25,837 nt of DNA from an uncultured Gammaproteobacteria bacterium (GCA_938021685.1 CALIFM010000132.1:1-25837); one strand, 5' to 3'; positions 1 through 8,081 are shown, counted from the stretch's first letter. The notes: a model not told the origin generated them from the letters alone. Translations and numbers: made by a program.

Positions 1-1144
1 AGCGATGAGCGAAGAACGCGATTTGGTGATTCGTATCTTTAGTAAGCAGCAAAACTGGGCTAGCGACGGTAATTTAAGCAAACCAAGGCGTATTCGACGG
101 CATGACCACGATTTTGATGAAGGACTTAAAGAGCGTCGCAAAAAGCGTGGAGAGAAAAGGCATGACCAATCTCCACGGGCTCGATTTTTCTTTAGCGATG
201 GCCTCATGTTTGTGCGCATAGCTCAGCCGCAGCATGAGGTGTTTTTTGGCTTTAAGGTTCGCGATGGAAAGGTGCCATGGCTGCCCATCGCGGTGGGCTT
301 GTTGGTGTTGTTGGGCCTATATGGGTTTTATCGGTTGACGCGTTGGTTGTTTGCACCAGTGGGGAAAATTGGCCAAGGGGTGCGTTTGATTGGTGAAGGC
401 CAGGTGGGGCATCAGATCACAGTAAACCGTAAAGACGAGTTAGGCCAGCTGGCGGCTGATGTGAACGTAATGTCAGCCGATTTGGCGCGGATGCTCAAAG
501 CTAAGCGCGATATGTTGCTGGCGTTGAGCCATGAGCTTAAATCGCCACTGGCGCGTGCACGGGTCAATTTGGCTTTGATGGAGCCGTCTAATTTGCAGCA
601 AAACTTGTTGCGTGATCAAGAGCAAATCGAGCGCCTGATTGACGAAGTGTTGGAATCTGAAAGGGTGCACGCTGACCATGCTTTATTGCACCGCGCCCCA
701 ACTAATTTAGCGGCCTTGGTTGATACAGTAATCGACGAAGATTTGCAGCAGGCGGCTCTAGAGGTAAAGCATCAAGGCAAGTTGCAAAACTTGATGTTGG
801 ATAAAAACCAGATTCGTCGTTTGTTGCGCAATTTGCTTGAAAATGCCTTGCGTTACAACCGCCCAGAGCACGGGCCCGTTTACTTAGAGCTAGATAATCA
901 GAAAGCGCAGTTGTTGATAACGGTGAAAGACAATGGCGAGGGCGTGGAGCCCGAGCAAATTGGTCGGCTAACAGAAGCTTTTTATCGAGTTGACCCTGCA
1001 CGGGCTACCAACACGGGTGGCTTGGGTTTGGGTTTGTATTTGTGCAAGAATATCGCACAAGCTCACAGCGGGCAGTTGGATATCAGCAGCGAGCTCGGAG
1101 TTGGCACACAGGTGGTGGTCAGCTTGCCGCATTTTAAGGATTAA
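1..1144 (+). CDS. Sensor histidine kinase, 5' end outside the window
   Basis: Membrane two-component sensor kinase that autophosphorylates on histidine and would pass phosphate to a response regulator, probably encoded just upstream. From the ATG at 5 one sees a charged presumed periplasmic segment (residues 1-88), a membrane helix (about 89-113), a HAMP linker (about 113-165), the HisKA motif LALSHELKSPL with phospho-acceptor His176, and an HATPase domain with N box (NLLENALRYN), G1 box (DNGEGVEP) and G2 box (GGLGLGLYLCKNI). The frame is open to the window edge and the first membrane helix expected for this architecture is missing, so the true start lies upstream. The sensor part holds a very basic, His-rich stretch (RRIRRHDHDFDEG onward). 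The general layout resembles RstB/CpxA-type kinases; the stimulus is unknown. Confidence 0.9.
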   Translation, partial: AMSEERDLVIRIFSKQQNWASDGNLSKPRRIRRHDHDFDEGLKERRKKRGEKRHDQSPRARFFFSDGLMFVRIAQPQHEVFFGFKVRDGKVPWLPIAVGLLVLLGLYGFYRLTRWLFAPVGKIGQGVRLIGEGQVGHQITVNRKDELGQLAADVNVMSADLARMLKAKRDMLLALSHELKSPLARARVNLALMEPSNLQQNLLRDQEQIERLIDEVLESERVHADHALLHRAPTNLAALVDTVIDEDLQQAALEVKHQGKLQNLMLDKNQIRRLLRNLLENALRYNRPEHGPVYLELDNQKAQLLITVKDNGEGVEPEQIGRLTEAFYRVDPARATNTGGLGLGLYLCKNIAQAHSGQLDISSELGVGTQVVVSLPHFKD

Positions 1145-1167
1145 ATAAGGCAACTTAGATCTGATTG

Positions 1168-1353
1168 ATGGCGAGGCTAAACTTAAGCGCAATACGCGCT
1201 GTAGTTCTTGATTTGGGTGGCGTGCTGGTGCATCTTGAGGGTTAGCTGGTTCGTAACAAGTGGGTGCAACAGGTGGAAGGAGTGAGGCAGGACTTGCAGG
1301 GTGCGCGTTTGTCTAATGGCCAACCCTTCGGCTGCAATTGGCATAGAAAATAG
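1168..1353 (+). pseudogene. Remnant of a HAD-family hydrolase
   Basis: An ATG at 1168 opens a 25-codon frame reading MARLNLSAIRAVVLDLGGVL and then VHLEG before TAG at 1243-1245. The DLGGVL core is the usual first motif of haloacid-dehalogenase-like hydrolases, which carry it at exactly this N-terminal position. The same frame continues after the stop to 1353 and contains RLSNGQP, which recalls the S/T-N-G of HAD motif II, but nothing resembling the rest of a 200-residue enzyme fits in between. I read this as a hydrolase gene reduced by deletion and a stop. The alternative is a chance match in intergenic DNA; the first motif is convincing, the second is not. Confidence 0.4.
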
Positions 1354-1368
1354 GATTGCCTTGAGTTT

Positions 1369-1377
1369 TGGTATAAA
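1369..1377 (+). promoter_or_regulatory. Likely extended -10 promoter for the carbonic anhydrase gene
   Basis: TGGTATAAA fits an extended -10 element (TGn followed by TATAAA). It lies about 55-60 bases upstream of the likely TTG start, in AT-rich DNA. No good -35 box stands at the right distance, which is common for extended -10 promoters. Sequence pattern only. Confidence 0.4.
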
Positions 1378-1439
1378 ATAAAAATTGAACGACATGAGCG
1401 TTTACTCATTGTAATTATTTAAGTTGAGGATTGAAAACT

Positions 1440-2033
1440 TTGAACACACTAAGCCACTTACTTGAAAAAAACCGCTCTTGGGCAGATAAGGCTAAACAAA
1501 AAGACGCTACTTTTTTCTCGCGCAATGCCGAGCACCAAAGCCCAGAAGTACTTTGGAGTGGCTGCGCCGACAGCCGCGTGCCGGCTTCGCAGGTGGTGGA
1601 TATGCCGCCGGGGGAATTATTTGTCCACCGCAATATCGCTAATATGGTGGTGCATACCGACCTTAACTGCCTGTCGGTGATGCAGTATGCAGTGGAAGCG
1701 CTGAAGGTGAAGCACATTGTGGTGTGCGGGCATTATGGCTGCGGCGGGGTGAAAGCTGCACACGAGGGCGGGGCGTATGGCTTGGTGGACCATTGGCTGC
1801 GGCATATTAAAGATGTTAAGCGCCAGCATGCAGCAGAATTGGCGGATAAACCCACTGATGAGCAATTCGATTTACTCTGCGAGCTAAATGTAAAGGCACA
1901 AGTGACCAACGTATGCAACACGCCAATTGTGCAAGCGGCTTGGCAAAGTGGTGCTGGTTTAACCGTGCATGGGTGGATTTACGATATTAAAGACGGTATG
2001 TTGAAAGATTTAGCAGTCAGTACTTCGTCTTAA
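1440..2033 (+). CDS. can: Beta-class carbonic anhydrase (Can type)
   Basis: Zinc enzyme interconverting CO2 and bicarbonate in the cytoplasm. It follows E. coli Can closely through almost all its length, including GELFVHRNIANMVVHTDLNC and HYGCGG. With the TTG at 1440 as start, the zinc and catalytic residues are Cys42, Asp44, Arg46, His98 and Cys101, the same numbers as I recall for E. coli Can. GAGGA at 1426-1430 then sits 9 bases upstream. An alternative TTG at 1431 would touch that Shine-Dalgarno directly and is less likely. The protein (197 residues) stops right after the DGMLKDLAVST segment, so it lacks the roughly 20-residue C-terminal tail of E. coli Can. It stands alone on this strand. 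Confidence 0.92.
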   Translation: MNTLSHLLEKNRSWADKAKQKDATFFSRNAEHQSPEVLWSGCADSRVPASQVVDMPPGELFVHRNIANMVVHTDLNCLSVMQYAVEALKVKHIVVCGHYGCGGVKAAHEGGAYGLVDHWLRHIKDVKRQHAAELADKPTDEQFDLLCELNVKAQVTNVCNTPIVQAAWQSGAGLTVHGWIYDIKDGMLKDLAVSTSS

Positions 2034-2092
2034 ATCATTCATGTTACAAGTCATGAAAAGGCGTGCAGAAGGTTGTTTTGAAGCTATGCTAG

Positions 2093-2332
2093 CTAGCTCC
2101 AGCGCACTAAGCCGATGACTGCAGAAGCGAAGTAAAAAAACTGCAGCGCTAGAAAAGCCCAACGCTTATCGAGAATTGCCCAAGCTGCAAACAAGCACGA
2201 GGACACCAAAAGTAAAGCAAACCCTAACATCTCGTGACCTGTATTAGATGCGATCAGCATGGCATAGATAATTGCTAAGACTGAGCCAGTGACTTCAAAA
2301 ACGATGGTGTACTTGCGTTTGTTAGAATGCAT
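2093..2332 (-). CDS. Small hydrophobic membrane protein, function unknown
   Basis: A 79-residue protein with a short basic N terminus (MHSNKRKYTIVF) and about three membrane helices (roughly residues 10-28, 35-53 and 57-77). The last segments are rich in Trp and Phe (AWAILDKRWAFLALQFFYF). I do not recognise a named family. The general look, with a helix ending in a Trp-Lys-Arg turn followed by a Phe-rich helix, is faintly like a PnuC-type transporter end, but that is too weak to assign. It lies 48 bases downstream of caiD on the same strand and could be the last gene of that operon. A short inverted repeat (AACTCA-GT-TGAGTT, 2338-2351) separates the two. Confidence 0.65.
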   Translation of the reverse strand: MHSNKRKYTIVFEVTGSVLAIIYAMLIASNTGHEMLGFALLLVSSCLFAAWAILDKRWAFLALQFFYFASAVIGLVRWS

Positions 2333-2380
2333 AGATCAACTCAGTTGAGTTTTATGCTATAGGCACTGAGTGCTTAGGTA

Positions 2381-3166
2381 TTATTTGCCTTTCCAAACAG
2401 GTGCGCGCTTCTCAGCAAAGGCCTTAAAGCCTTCAAGCCCGTCCTCGCTGCCGTAAAGAGTATCGACCGTAGACAGTTGGCGTTTGGTGATGCGGTTCAT
2501 TGTGGTTTGGAATTGCTCACCTTCGGCTTCGCGGGCGGTTTCTTTAATAGCAGCAAACACCAATGGTGGGCCGCTGGCGAGTAGCTCGGCCACTTCCCAC
2601 ACACGCTGCATCAGTGCGTCGCCATCGTCCAACACTTCATTGACTAGGCCCCATTTGTGCGCTTCTTGCACGTCCATCCAGCGGCCTGTATAAAGTAAGT
2701 CCATGGCGACGTGATAAGGGATGCGTTTGGGTAATTTAATGGTGGCAGCATCAGCTAAGGTGCCCGCATAGATTTCTGGCAGTGCGAAGCTGGAATTTGC
2801 GCTGGCATAGATTAAGTCGGCCGATAAGGCCAACTCAAAACCACCGCCTACGGCCATGCCATGCACGGCGCAGATTACGGGCTTGTTAAGGCCGCGTAGC
2901 TCTTGTAGGCCAGCAAAACCGCCCACACCGTAATCGCCATCGACAGCATCGCCATCGGCAGCGGCTTTTAGGTCCCAACCTGCGCAGAAAAACTTGTCGC
3001 CTGCGGTGTTGATGATGGCTACCCGCAGTTCGGGGTCATCACGGAAATCTTTAAACACCTCGCCCATTGCGCGGCTGGTGATTAAATCAATAGCATTGGC
3101 TTTAGGGCGGTCAAGGGTGACTTGTAAAATAGCACCTTTGCGTTTGAGTTTGATGGCGTCTGACAT
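2381..3166 (-). CDS. caiD: Carnitinyl-CoA dehydratase / crotonobetainyl-CoA hydratase
   Basis: Crotonase-fold enzyme that adds water to crotonobetainyl-CoA to give L-carnitinyl-CoA, reversibly. It matches E. coli CaiD along its whole length, including LDRPKANAID, FFCAGWDLKAAADG, the oxyanion-hole region GMAVGGGFELALSADLIY, LPEIYAG and the C terminus FAEKRAPVWKGK. I chose the ATG at 3166, giving 261 residues, the length of E. coli CaiD. A longer frame to 3268 would add 34 unrelated residues and run into the gene upstream. Position 52 bases after the CoA ligase makes it part of the minus-strand operon. Here hydration toward carnitine is the likely direction, because carnitine-oxidising genes sit in the same operon. 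CaiD is the firmest pointer to the substrate. Confidence 0.92.
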   Translation of the reverse strand: MSDAIKLKRKGAILQVTLDRPKANAIDLITSRAMGEVFKDFRDDPELRVAIINTAGDKFFCAGWDLKAAADGDAVDGDYGVGGFAGLQELRGLNKPVICAVHGMAVGGGFELALSADLIYASANSSFALPEIYAGTLADAATIKLPKRIPYHVAMDLLYTGRWMDVQEAHKWGLVNEVLDDGDALMQRVWEVAELLASGPPLVFAAIKETAREAEGEQFQTTMNRITKRQLSTVDTLYGSEDGLEGFKAFAEKRAPVWKGK

Positions 3167-3218
3167 GGCTGTATTAGTTACTTTAGTGTATGAGAGATAG
3201 TGTTTTGTAGCTGCAAGC

Positions 3219-5336
3219 TTAAGGTGTACCGCTATAGCGCACCAAAGCGTCGGCAGCAACTGCAGCATCGGCTTGCAACATTAATGGGTTGATATCTAAT
3301 TCTAGCAAGTTATGTTGCTGGGCGATGGCAAATTGCTGCACCGCCAGCACAGCTTGCACGGTTGCTTCTAGCGGCCACGAAGTTTGGTTGCGGTAGCCGC
3401 TAAACAAGGGGGCAACCTTTAATGACAACAGCGCTTCGCGTATTGCGCGCTCGTCGCTAGGCAGCAGTAAGCTTACGCTCTCTTGCAGTAGCTCCACCAT
3501 TGTGCCGCCAAGGCCAAGCGTGAGGCATAGGCCAAACTGCGGATCGCGTGTGACGCCGATAATCAGCTCGCCCAAGCTTTCGGTGATCATTTGTTCAAGC
3601 AACAGCTGGTCACTTAAATCGAATAAATGCGTGCAGGCTGCATGTAGTTCATTTTCATCTTGGATGTTTAGTTTGACTGCACCCATTTCAGTTTTATGTG
3701 CAATGTTCAGGGCTTTTATGGCCAGCGGGAAATTTAGCTGCTTAGCTGCTGCCAAGACTTCGCTAGAATTGCTGACTAATAAGCCGTTGGGGATAGTTAA
3801 TCCGTGCTCAGCAAGTTGTTGCTTTGCTTGATGCTCATTGAGTGTGTGTTCGCTGCTAGGTTGTGCTTGATCTGCAACAAGCAGCAACGCTGGAGGTTGG
3901 CCGTGTTTGGCCCAGTATTGCCAGCAGGTGCTTACTTGTGCGGAGGCTTCAGCAGCCAATAAGATTTCTTCAAAGCCGCCAAAGCAGGGTAAACCTTGGT
4001 CGCTGTATTGCGTGCGCAGTTCCGGCTTGGGCATACTTTCACTTAAGGATGACACCATTACGGTGTTCACTTCGCGGCCTAGCGCTTGTGAGGCCAGCTG
4101 CTTGGCTTCGATGACTGCTTCGGCGGTGATTTGCCAGCCGTGGTCAGCCAAAGGGGCTTGCGGGAAGTCTTGAATTAGGATGCTTAAGTCAAAATCACCC
4201 GATAGCATGCCAGTAAAGGCGGCGGTGGTTTTTTCTTTGTCGGCCCAAATGTAGGTGTGAAAATCCAGCGGATTGGCTACGGTAACCATCGGGCCAAGCG
4301 CTGCTTCAGTGGTTTGCTGTGCGGATGCGGTCAGTGGTGGGAAGCTGATGTTTTTATTGTCTGCCATATCGGCAATCAAGCTGGCTTCGCCGCCCGAACA
4401 AACCATGGCTGATAAGCGGTTGCCTGGCAATGCACCAAAATGATGGATAAGTTTAAGGATGTCTAAAAATGTAGGTACGGAGTCTACTTGTGCAAAGCCA
4501 AGCCGCCGCATAAAAGCTTGTGACACACTGTGCGCTCCTGCCAGCGAGGCCGTGTGTGACAGCGCCCCTGCTTGTGCTTGTTCGCTTTTGCCTACTTTAA
4601 GTATTACAACGGGCTTATTTAAGGCATGGGCTTTATGTGCCAGTTGTTGCATGCCTTCGATAGAGTCAAAGCCTTCCACGTGCAGCCCAAGGCAGGTGAC
4701 GCGTGGATCATCTAAAACAGCCAAACCGATTTGTGACAAACCTATTTTGGCTTGGTTGCCCACGGTCATTAAATAGCCAATCGGTAAATCGCGCCGCTGC
4801 ATGGTCATATTAATGGCCATGTTTGATGACTGTGCGATGATCGCTACGCCCGTTTCGTTTTCGCCCAACACTTGGCCGCCATGTTGGTCAGGCCATAGTA
4901 AGGCGCGATCAAAATAGTTGATGAAGCCATAGCAATTAGGGCCGAGAAACGGCATTTCGCCGCTAGCCTCGATAACAGCATGCTGTAATTCTTGGCCGTA
5001 TTGATCGTTGTCACTTAAGGTCTCGCTAAAGCCTGATGAAAAACATACTGCGCCTCCTGCGTTACATTGCGCCAAGTCGCGGATAATATCCACGGTGACT
5101 TCACGGTTGACGCCGATGAAGGCGGCATCTGGGGCGCTGGGTAGTTCGGCCACACTTTTATAGACAGGCAAGCCTTCAATTTTTGTGTGCTTGGGATGTA
5201 CAGGCCAGATATCGCCTTTAAAGCCTAGTTTGTGGCACTGACGGACTACCTCAGCTGCCCAATGGCCGCCAAAGATGGCGACGCTTTTGGGGCGAATTAA
5301 ACGCGCAAGCGCGCTTTGATCAGAAGAGTCTGACAT
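3219..5336 (-). CDS. ADP-forming acyl-CoA ligase (acetyl-CoA synthetase-like), probable betaine-CoA ligase
   Basis: A 705-residue fusion of the two halves of the ADP-forming acetyl-CoA synthetase family: an N-terminal CoA-binding Rossmann domain (about 10-140, KSVAIFGG), succinyl-CoA-ligase-like domains (about 145-460) and a C-terminal ATP-grasp domain (about 485-700). His261 in SHTASLAG is in the place of the phospho-histidine (usual motif SHTGSLAG), so the enzyme should be active: acid + CoA + ATP to acyl-CoA + ADP + phosphate, reversibly. The context (caiD, a CaiA-like dehydrogenase, carnitine dehydrogenase) suggests it activates gamma-butyrobetaine, crotonobetaine or carnitine, doing the work of CaiC or CaiB elsewhere. 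That substrate is inferred. The family also includes acetate and aryl-acetate ligases and protein lysine acetyltransferases, but a GNAT domain is absent here. Confidence 0.85.
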   Translation of the reverse strand: MSDSSDQSALARLIRPKSVAIFGGHWAAEVVRQCHKLGFKGDIWPVHPKHTKIEGLPVYKSVAELPSAPDAAFIGVNREVTVDIIRDLAQCNAGGAVCFSSGFSETLSDNDQYGQELQHAVIEASGEMPFLGPNCYGFINYFDRALLWPDQHGGQVLGENETGVAIIAQSSNMAINMTMQRRDLPIGYLMTVGNQAKIGLSQIGLAVLDDPRVTCLGLHVEGFDSIEGMQQLAHKAHALNKPVVILKVGKSEQAQAGALSHTASLAGAHSVSQAFMRRLGFAQVDSVPTFLDILKLIHHFGALPGNRLSAMVCSGGEASLIADMADNKNISFPPLTASAQQTTEAALGPMVTVANPLDFHTYIWADKEKTTAAFTGMLSGDFDLSILIQDFPQAPLADHGWQITAEAVIEAKQLASQALGREVNTVMVSSLSESMPKPELRTQYSDQGLPCFGGFEEILLAAEASAQVSTCWQYWAKHGQPPALLLVADQAQPSSEHTLNEHQAKQQLAEHGLTIPNGLLVSNSSEVLAAAKQLNFPLAIKALNIAHKTEMGAVKLNIQDENELHAACTHLFDLSDQLLLEQMITESLGELIIGVTRDPQFGLCLTLGLGGTMVELLQESVSLLLPSDERAIREALLSLKVAPLFSGYRNQTSWPLEATVQAVLAVQQFAIAQQHNLLELDINPLMLQADAAVAADALVRYSGTP

Positions 5337-5371
5337 GCTTTAGTTATCGAGTGCTCAAAGCGCAGCGGTGC

Positions 5372-6532
5372 TTAGGAGCCGAGTGGACGCAGTAATTCAC
5401 GGGAGATGATATGGCGCTGAATTTCTGAGGTGCCATCCCAAATGCGTTCCACCCGCGAATCGCGCCAAAATCGTGCCAGTGGCAAGTCGCTCATCAGGCC
5501 CATGCCACCGAACACTTGAATAGCCTCATCGGTAACTTTGGCTAGCATCTCGGTGGCGTATACCTTGGCCGAGGAAATCTCGCGGTTAGCTGGCAGGTCT
5601 TGATCGAGGCGCCATGCAGACGAAAGAGTGAGCCAATCGGCGGCATCAATTTCGGTGATCATGTCTGCTAGTTTGAACGATACGCCTTGAAAGCGGCCAA
5701 TTTTTTGGCCAAACTGCTCGCGCTGTGAGGCGTGCTCTAGCGCTAAATCAAAGGCGCGGCGAGCGCGCCCAACGGCTGAAGCGGCGACCGTTAAACGGGT
5801 AGCGTAAAGCCAGTCGTTGGCGATGTCGAATCCGCGGTGTACTTCGCCGAGCACTTGTGCATCAGCCAGACGGCAGTCGTCAAAATTTAAGATGCAGTTG
5901 TGATAACCACGGTGGCTGACGGACTCATAGCCTGGACGGATTTCAAAGCCAGGTGTGCCGCGATCTACTAGAAAGCAGGTAATCTTTTTCTTGATGCCGC
6001 GCGGCGTTTCTTCTTCGCCAGTGGCCACCCATACAATTACGAAGTCGGCGATGTCGGCATGACTGATAAAGTGCTTGGTACCGTTTACTACCCAGTCGCC
6101 GCCATCGCGCTTGGCGCTGCAGCGCATGCCGCGTACATCAGAGCCCGCGTCCGGTTCGGTCATTGCAATGGCATCGAATTTATCGCCTTTTACTGCGGGC
6201 AATAGATAGCGCTGCTTTTGTTCTTCATTGCAAGCCAGCAGGATGCCAGAAGGGCGGCCGAAATACACCGCAAGCCCCATTGATGCGCGGCCTAATTCGC
6301 GCTCTAGTAGAGTAAAGTCCAGATGGCCTAAGCCGCCGCCCCCAACGGATTCAGGCAAATTGGCGGCATAAAAACCCAAGTCGATTACTTTTTGCTTGAT
6401 CTCTTGCCCAAGCTCTTTGGGTACGATACCGGTTTTTTCGATTTCATCTTCGTACGGATAGAGCTCTTTTTCGACAAAGCCGCGCACGGTGTCGACAATC
6501 ATTTGCTGTTCTTCGCTTAATCCAAAATGCAT
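5372..6532 (-). CDS. Acyl-CoA dehydrogenase, CaiA-like role (probable gamma-butyrobetainyl-CoA dehydrogenase)
   Basis: FAD flavoenzyme that introduces an alpha-beta double bond into an acyl-CoA and passes electrons to ETF. The 386 residues show the helical N domain (MHFGLSEEQQMIVDTVRGF), the FAD/substrate signature MTEPDAGSDVRG, and the C-terminal QVFGGMGLMSDLPLARFWRD and SEIQRHIISRELL. I chose the ATG at 6532, which has GGAG 9 bases upstream; a frame open to 6652 would add 40 residues overlapping the previous gene. At the position of the usual catalytic Glu (YEGT in MCAD-type enzymes) it has Asp366 (IWDGT). Between a CoA ligase and CaiD, the natural job is gamma-butyrobetainyl-CoA to crotonobetainyl-CoA. 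No etfAB is nearby, so it would use the general ETF. Confidence 0.87.
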   Translation of the reverse strand: MHFGLSEEQQMIVDTVRGFVEKELYPYEDEIEKTGIVPKELGQEIKQKVIDLGFYAANLPESVGGGGLGHLDFTLLERELGRASMGLAVYFGRPSGILLACNEEQKQRYLLPAVKGDKFDAIAMTEPDAGSDVRGMRCSAKRDGGDWVVNGTKHFISHADIADFVIVWVATGEEETPRGIKKKITCFLVDRGTPGFEIRPGYESVSHRGYHNCILNFDDCRLADAQVLGEVHRGFDIANDWLYATRLTVAASAVGRARRAFDLALEHASQREQFGQKIGRFQGVSFKLADMITEIDAADWLTLSSAWRLDQDLPANREISSAKVYATEMLAKVTDEAIQVFGGMGLMSDLPLARFWRDSRVERIWDGTSEIQRHIISRELLRPLGS

Positions 6533-6581
6533 GGGAGTTCTCCAGTGTAATGCGTTGGGTAACCTAAGTTTAAATATTTGT

Positions 6582-8081
6582 TTAGCTGCGCGCTTGACCC
6601 ACAAACCGGCCTGCGCCTTTGGGTTTGCTAAGTTTGGCATGCTGATCAGCAATCGCCTGTGCTGTGGCTAATACTTGTGCACTGGGCTCGCTGGCGCTGC
6701 GGGTTTTTAAGCTAACGTGAATTAGCATATGCTCACCGGTGCTTAGTAGGTGGCCATCTTCGTGATATAAGCAATGCATCAGGTGTAGTTTCTTGCCCGA
6801 TAAGGCGAGAATTTGGCTATGTACATAGATGTTTTCGCCAGCCGTCACCTCATCAATGTTTTGAATGTGTGTTTCAACTGTGAAGTACGACCCCGTGTTA
6901 GCAATGTATTCACTGCTTACTCCAATTAGGCGCATCATGGCATCAGAGGCATCACTGTAACACTGTAGATAGCGACTCTCATTCATATGGCCGTTGTAAT
7001 CGGTCCATTCGCCTGGTACACGGCGACGCACTGTTTCAATCGCTTGGCTAGTGTCGATTTCAGCCTCACTAATGCCGGCGCTGGCGTCGGTGTATAGTTG
7101 CTGCTCATAATCGGCTAAGCTTAAGCCTGCGCCCCATTCATTTTGCTGTAAAGCCTGCATAATCGACACTAGGTTGATGTCACGGATGCCTTCAAGTTCA
7201 CGGATGCTGTAAGCACCTGATTGTTCATCCGACTGACTACTGATCCGTTCGACTAGCTCGTCAGTTAATTCAGGCACATCCATTAAATGAGTCCATGGCC
7301 AGCTTAATGTAGGGCCAAATTGAGCTAAAAAGTGGCTCATGCCTGCTTCACCACCCGCGATGCGGTAGGTTTCAAACAGGCCCATCTGCGCCCAGCGTAG
7401 GCCAAAGCCAAAGCGGATTGCGTCGTCAATATCTTGAGTGGTAGCTACGCCGTCTTTGACTAACCATAACGCTTCGCGCCATACTGATTCAAGCAGGCGA
7501 TCGGCGATAAAGGCGTCGATTTCTTTTTTGACACGCAGTGGCTTCATGCCTAAGTATTGGCAAATGGCTTCAGTCTGCTCGATAGCTGCATCGCTAGTAT
7601 GCTTGCCGCCGACCAGCTCGACCATCGGTAACAAATAAACCGGGTTAAATGGGTGGGCGACCAGTAAACGCTGTGGCGCGCGCATCTTGGCTTGCAAATC
7701 ACTGGGCATGATGCCCGATGTAGATGAGGTGATGATGGCGTCATCAGGGGCGGATTGTTCAATTTCAGCGTACACTGCTTGCTTGATGTCTAATTGTTCG
7801 GGTACGGATTCCACAATTAACTGAGCGCCTTGTATGGCATCATTAAGGCTGTTTTTTAGACTCAAATTCCCCATGGCGCGACGCGGTGCGGATGTGAGTT
7901 GAGTATAGGCACGTTCGGCGTTATCCAGCACCGCCTTGATTTTACGTTCGGCTTCAGGATCGGGGTCGTATACGGCCACATCAATGGCGTTGAATAGCAA
8001 GCGGGCAATCCAGCCCGCGCCGATAACACCGCCGCCGACAATTGCGGCTTTAGCTATGGGTTTATTATTAGTTTTGTTCAT
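6582..8081 (-). CDS. cdhA: Bifunctional L-carnitine dehydrogenase / betainyl-CoA thioesterase (CdhA-CdhB fusion)
   Basis: Two enzymes in one 499-residue chain. Residues 10-320 form a 3-hydroxyacyl-CoA-dehydrogenase-type NAD enzyme: GGGVIG (16-21) for NAD, the HPFNPVYLLPMVE block with His143 and Glu155 as catalytic pair, then the helical dimer domain. It oxidises L-carnitine to 3-dehydrocarnitine. Residues about 345-475 form a hotdog thioesterase beginning with the 4HBT-like motif DYNGHMN, expected to hydrolyse betainyl-CoA to glycine betaine. Pseudomonas has these as separate CdhA and CdhB; fused forms are known in rhizobia and others. Start ATG at 8081, 16 bases after the cdhC stop, with AAGG about 12 bases upstream. 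The next gene follows after 49 bases, so the operon is continuous. Confidence 0.9.
   Translation of the reverse strand: MNKTNNKPIAKAAIVGGGVIGAGWIARLLFNAIDVAVYDPDPEAERKIKAVLDNAERAYTQLTSAPRRAMGNLSLKNSLNDAIQGAQLIVESVPEQLDIKQAVYAEIEQSAPDDAIITSSTSGIMPSDLQAKMRAPQRLLVAHPFNPVYLLPMVELVGGKHTSDAAIEQTEAICQYLGMKPLRVKKEIDAFIADRLLESVWREALWLVKDGVATTQDIDDAIRFGFGLRWAQMGLFETYRIAGGEAGMSHFLAQFGPTLSWPWTHLMDVPELTDELVERISSQSDEQSGAYSIRELEGIRDINLVSIMQALQQNEWGAGLSLADYEQQLYTDASAGISEAEIDTSQAIETVRRRVPGEWTDYNGHMNESRYLQCYSDASDAMMRLIGVSSEYIANTGSYFTVETHIQNIDEVTAGENIYVHSQILALSGKKLHLMHCLYHEDGHLLSTGEHMLIHVSLKTRSASEPSAQVLATAQAIADQHAKLSKPKGAGRFVGQARS

Noticed and set aside
2338..2351. Terminator between caiD and the small membrane protein gene
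   Set aside because: AACTCA-GT-TGAGTT is symmetric but has a 2-base loop and no T run on the minus strand.
3167..3268. N-terminal extension of caiD to an upstream ATG at 3268
   Set aside because: It adds 34 residues unlike any CaiD and overlaps the ligase gene; the ATG at 3166 gives the family length of 261.
6533..6652. 40-residue extension of the acyl-CoA dehydrogenase
   Set aside because: The extension overlaps the carnitine dehydrogenase fusion gene, is not ACAD-like, and the ATG at 6532 has its own GGAG.
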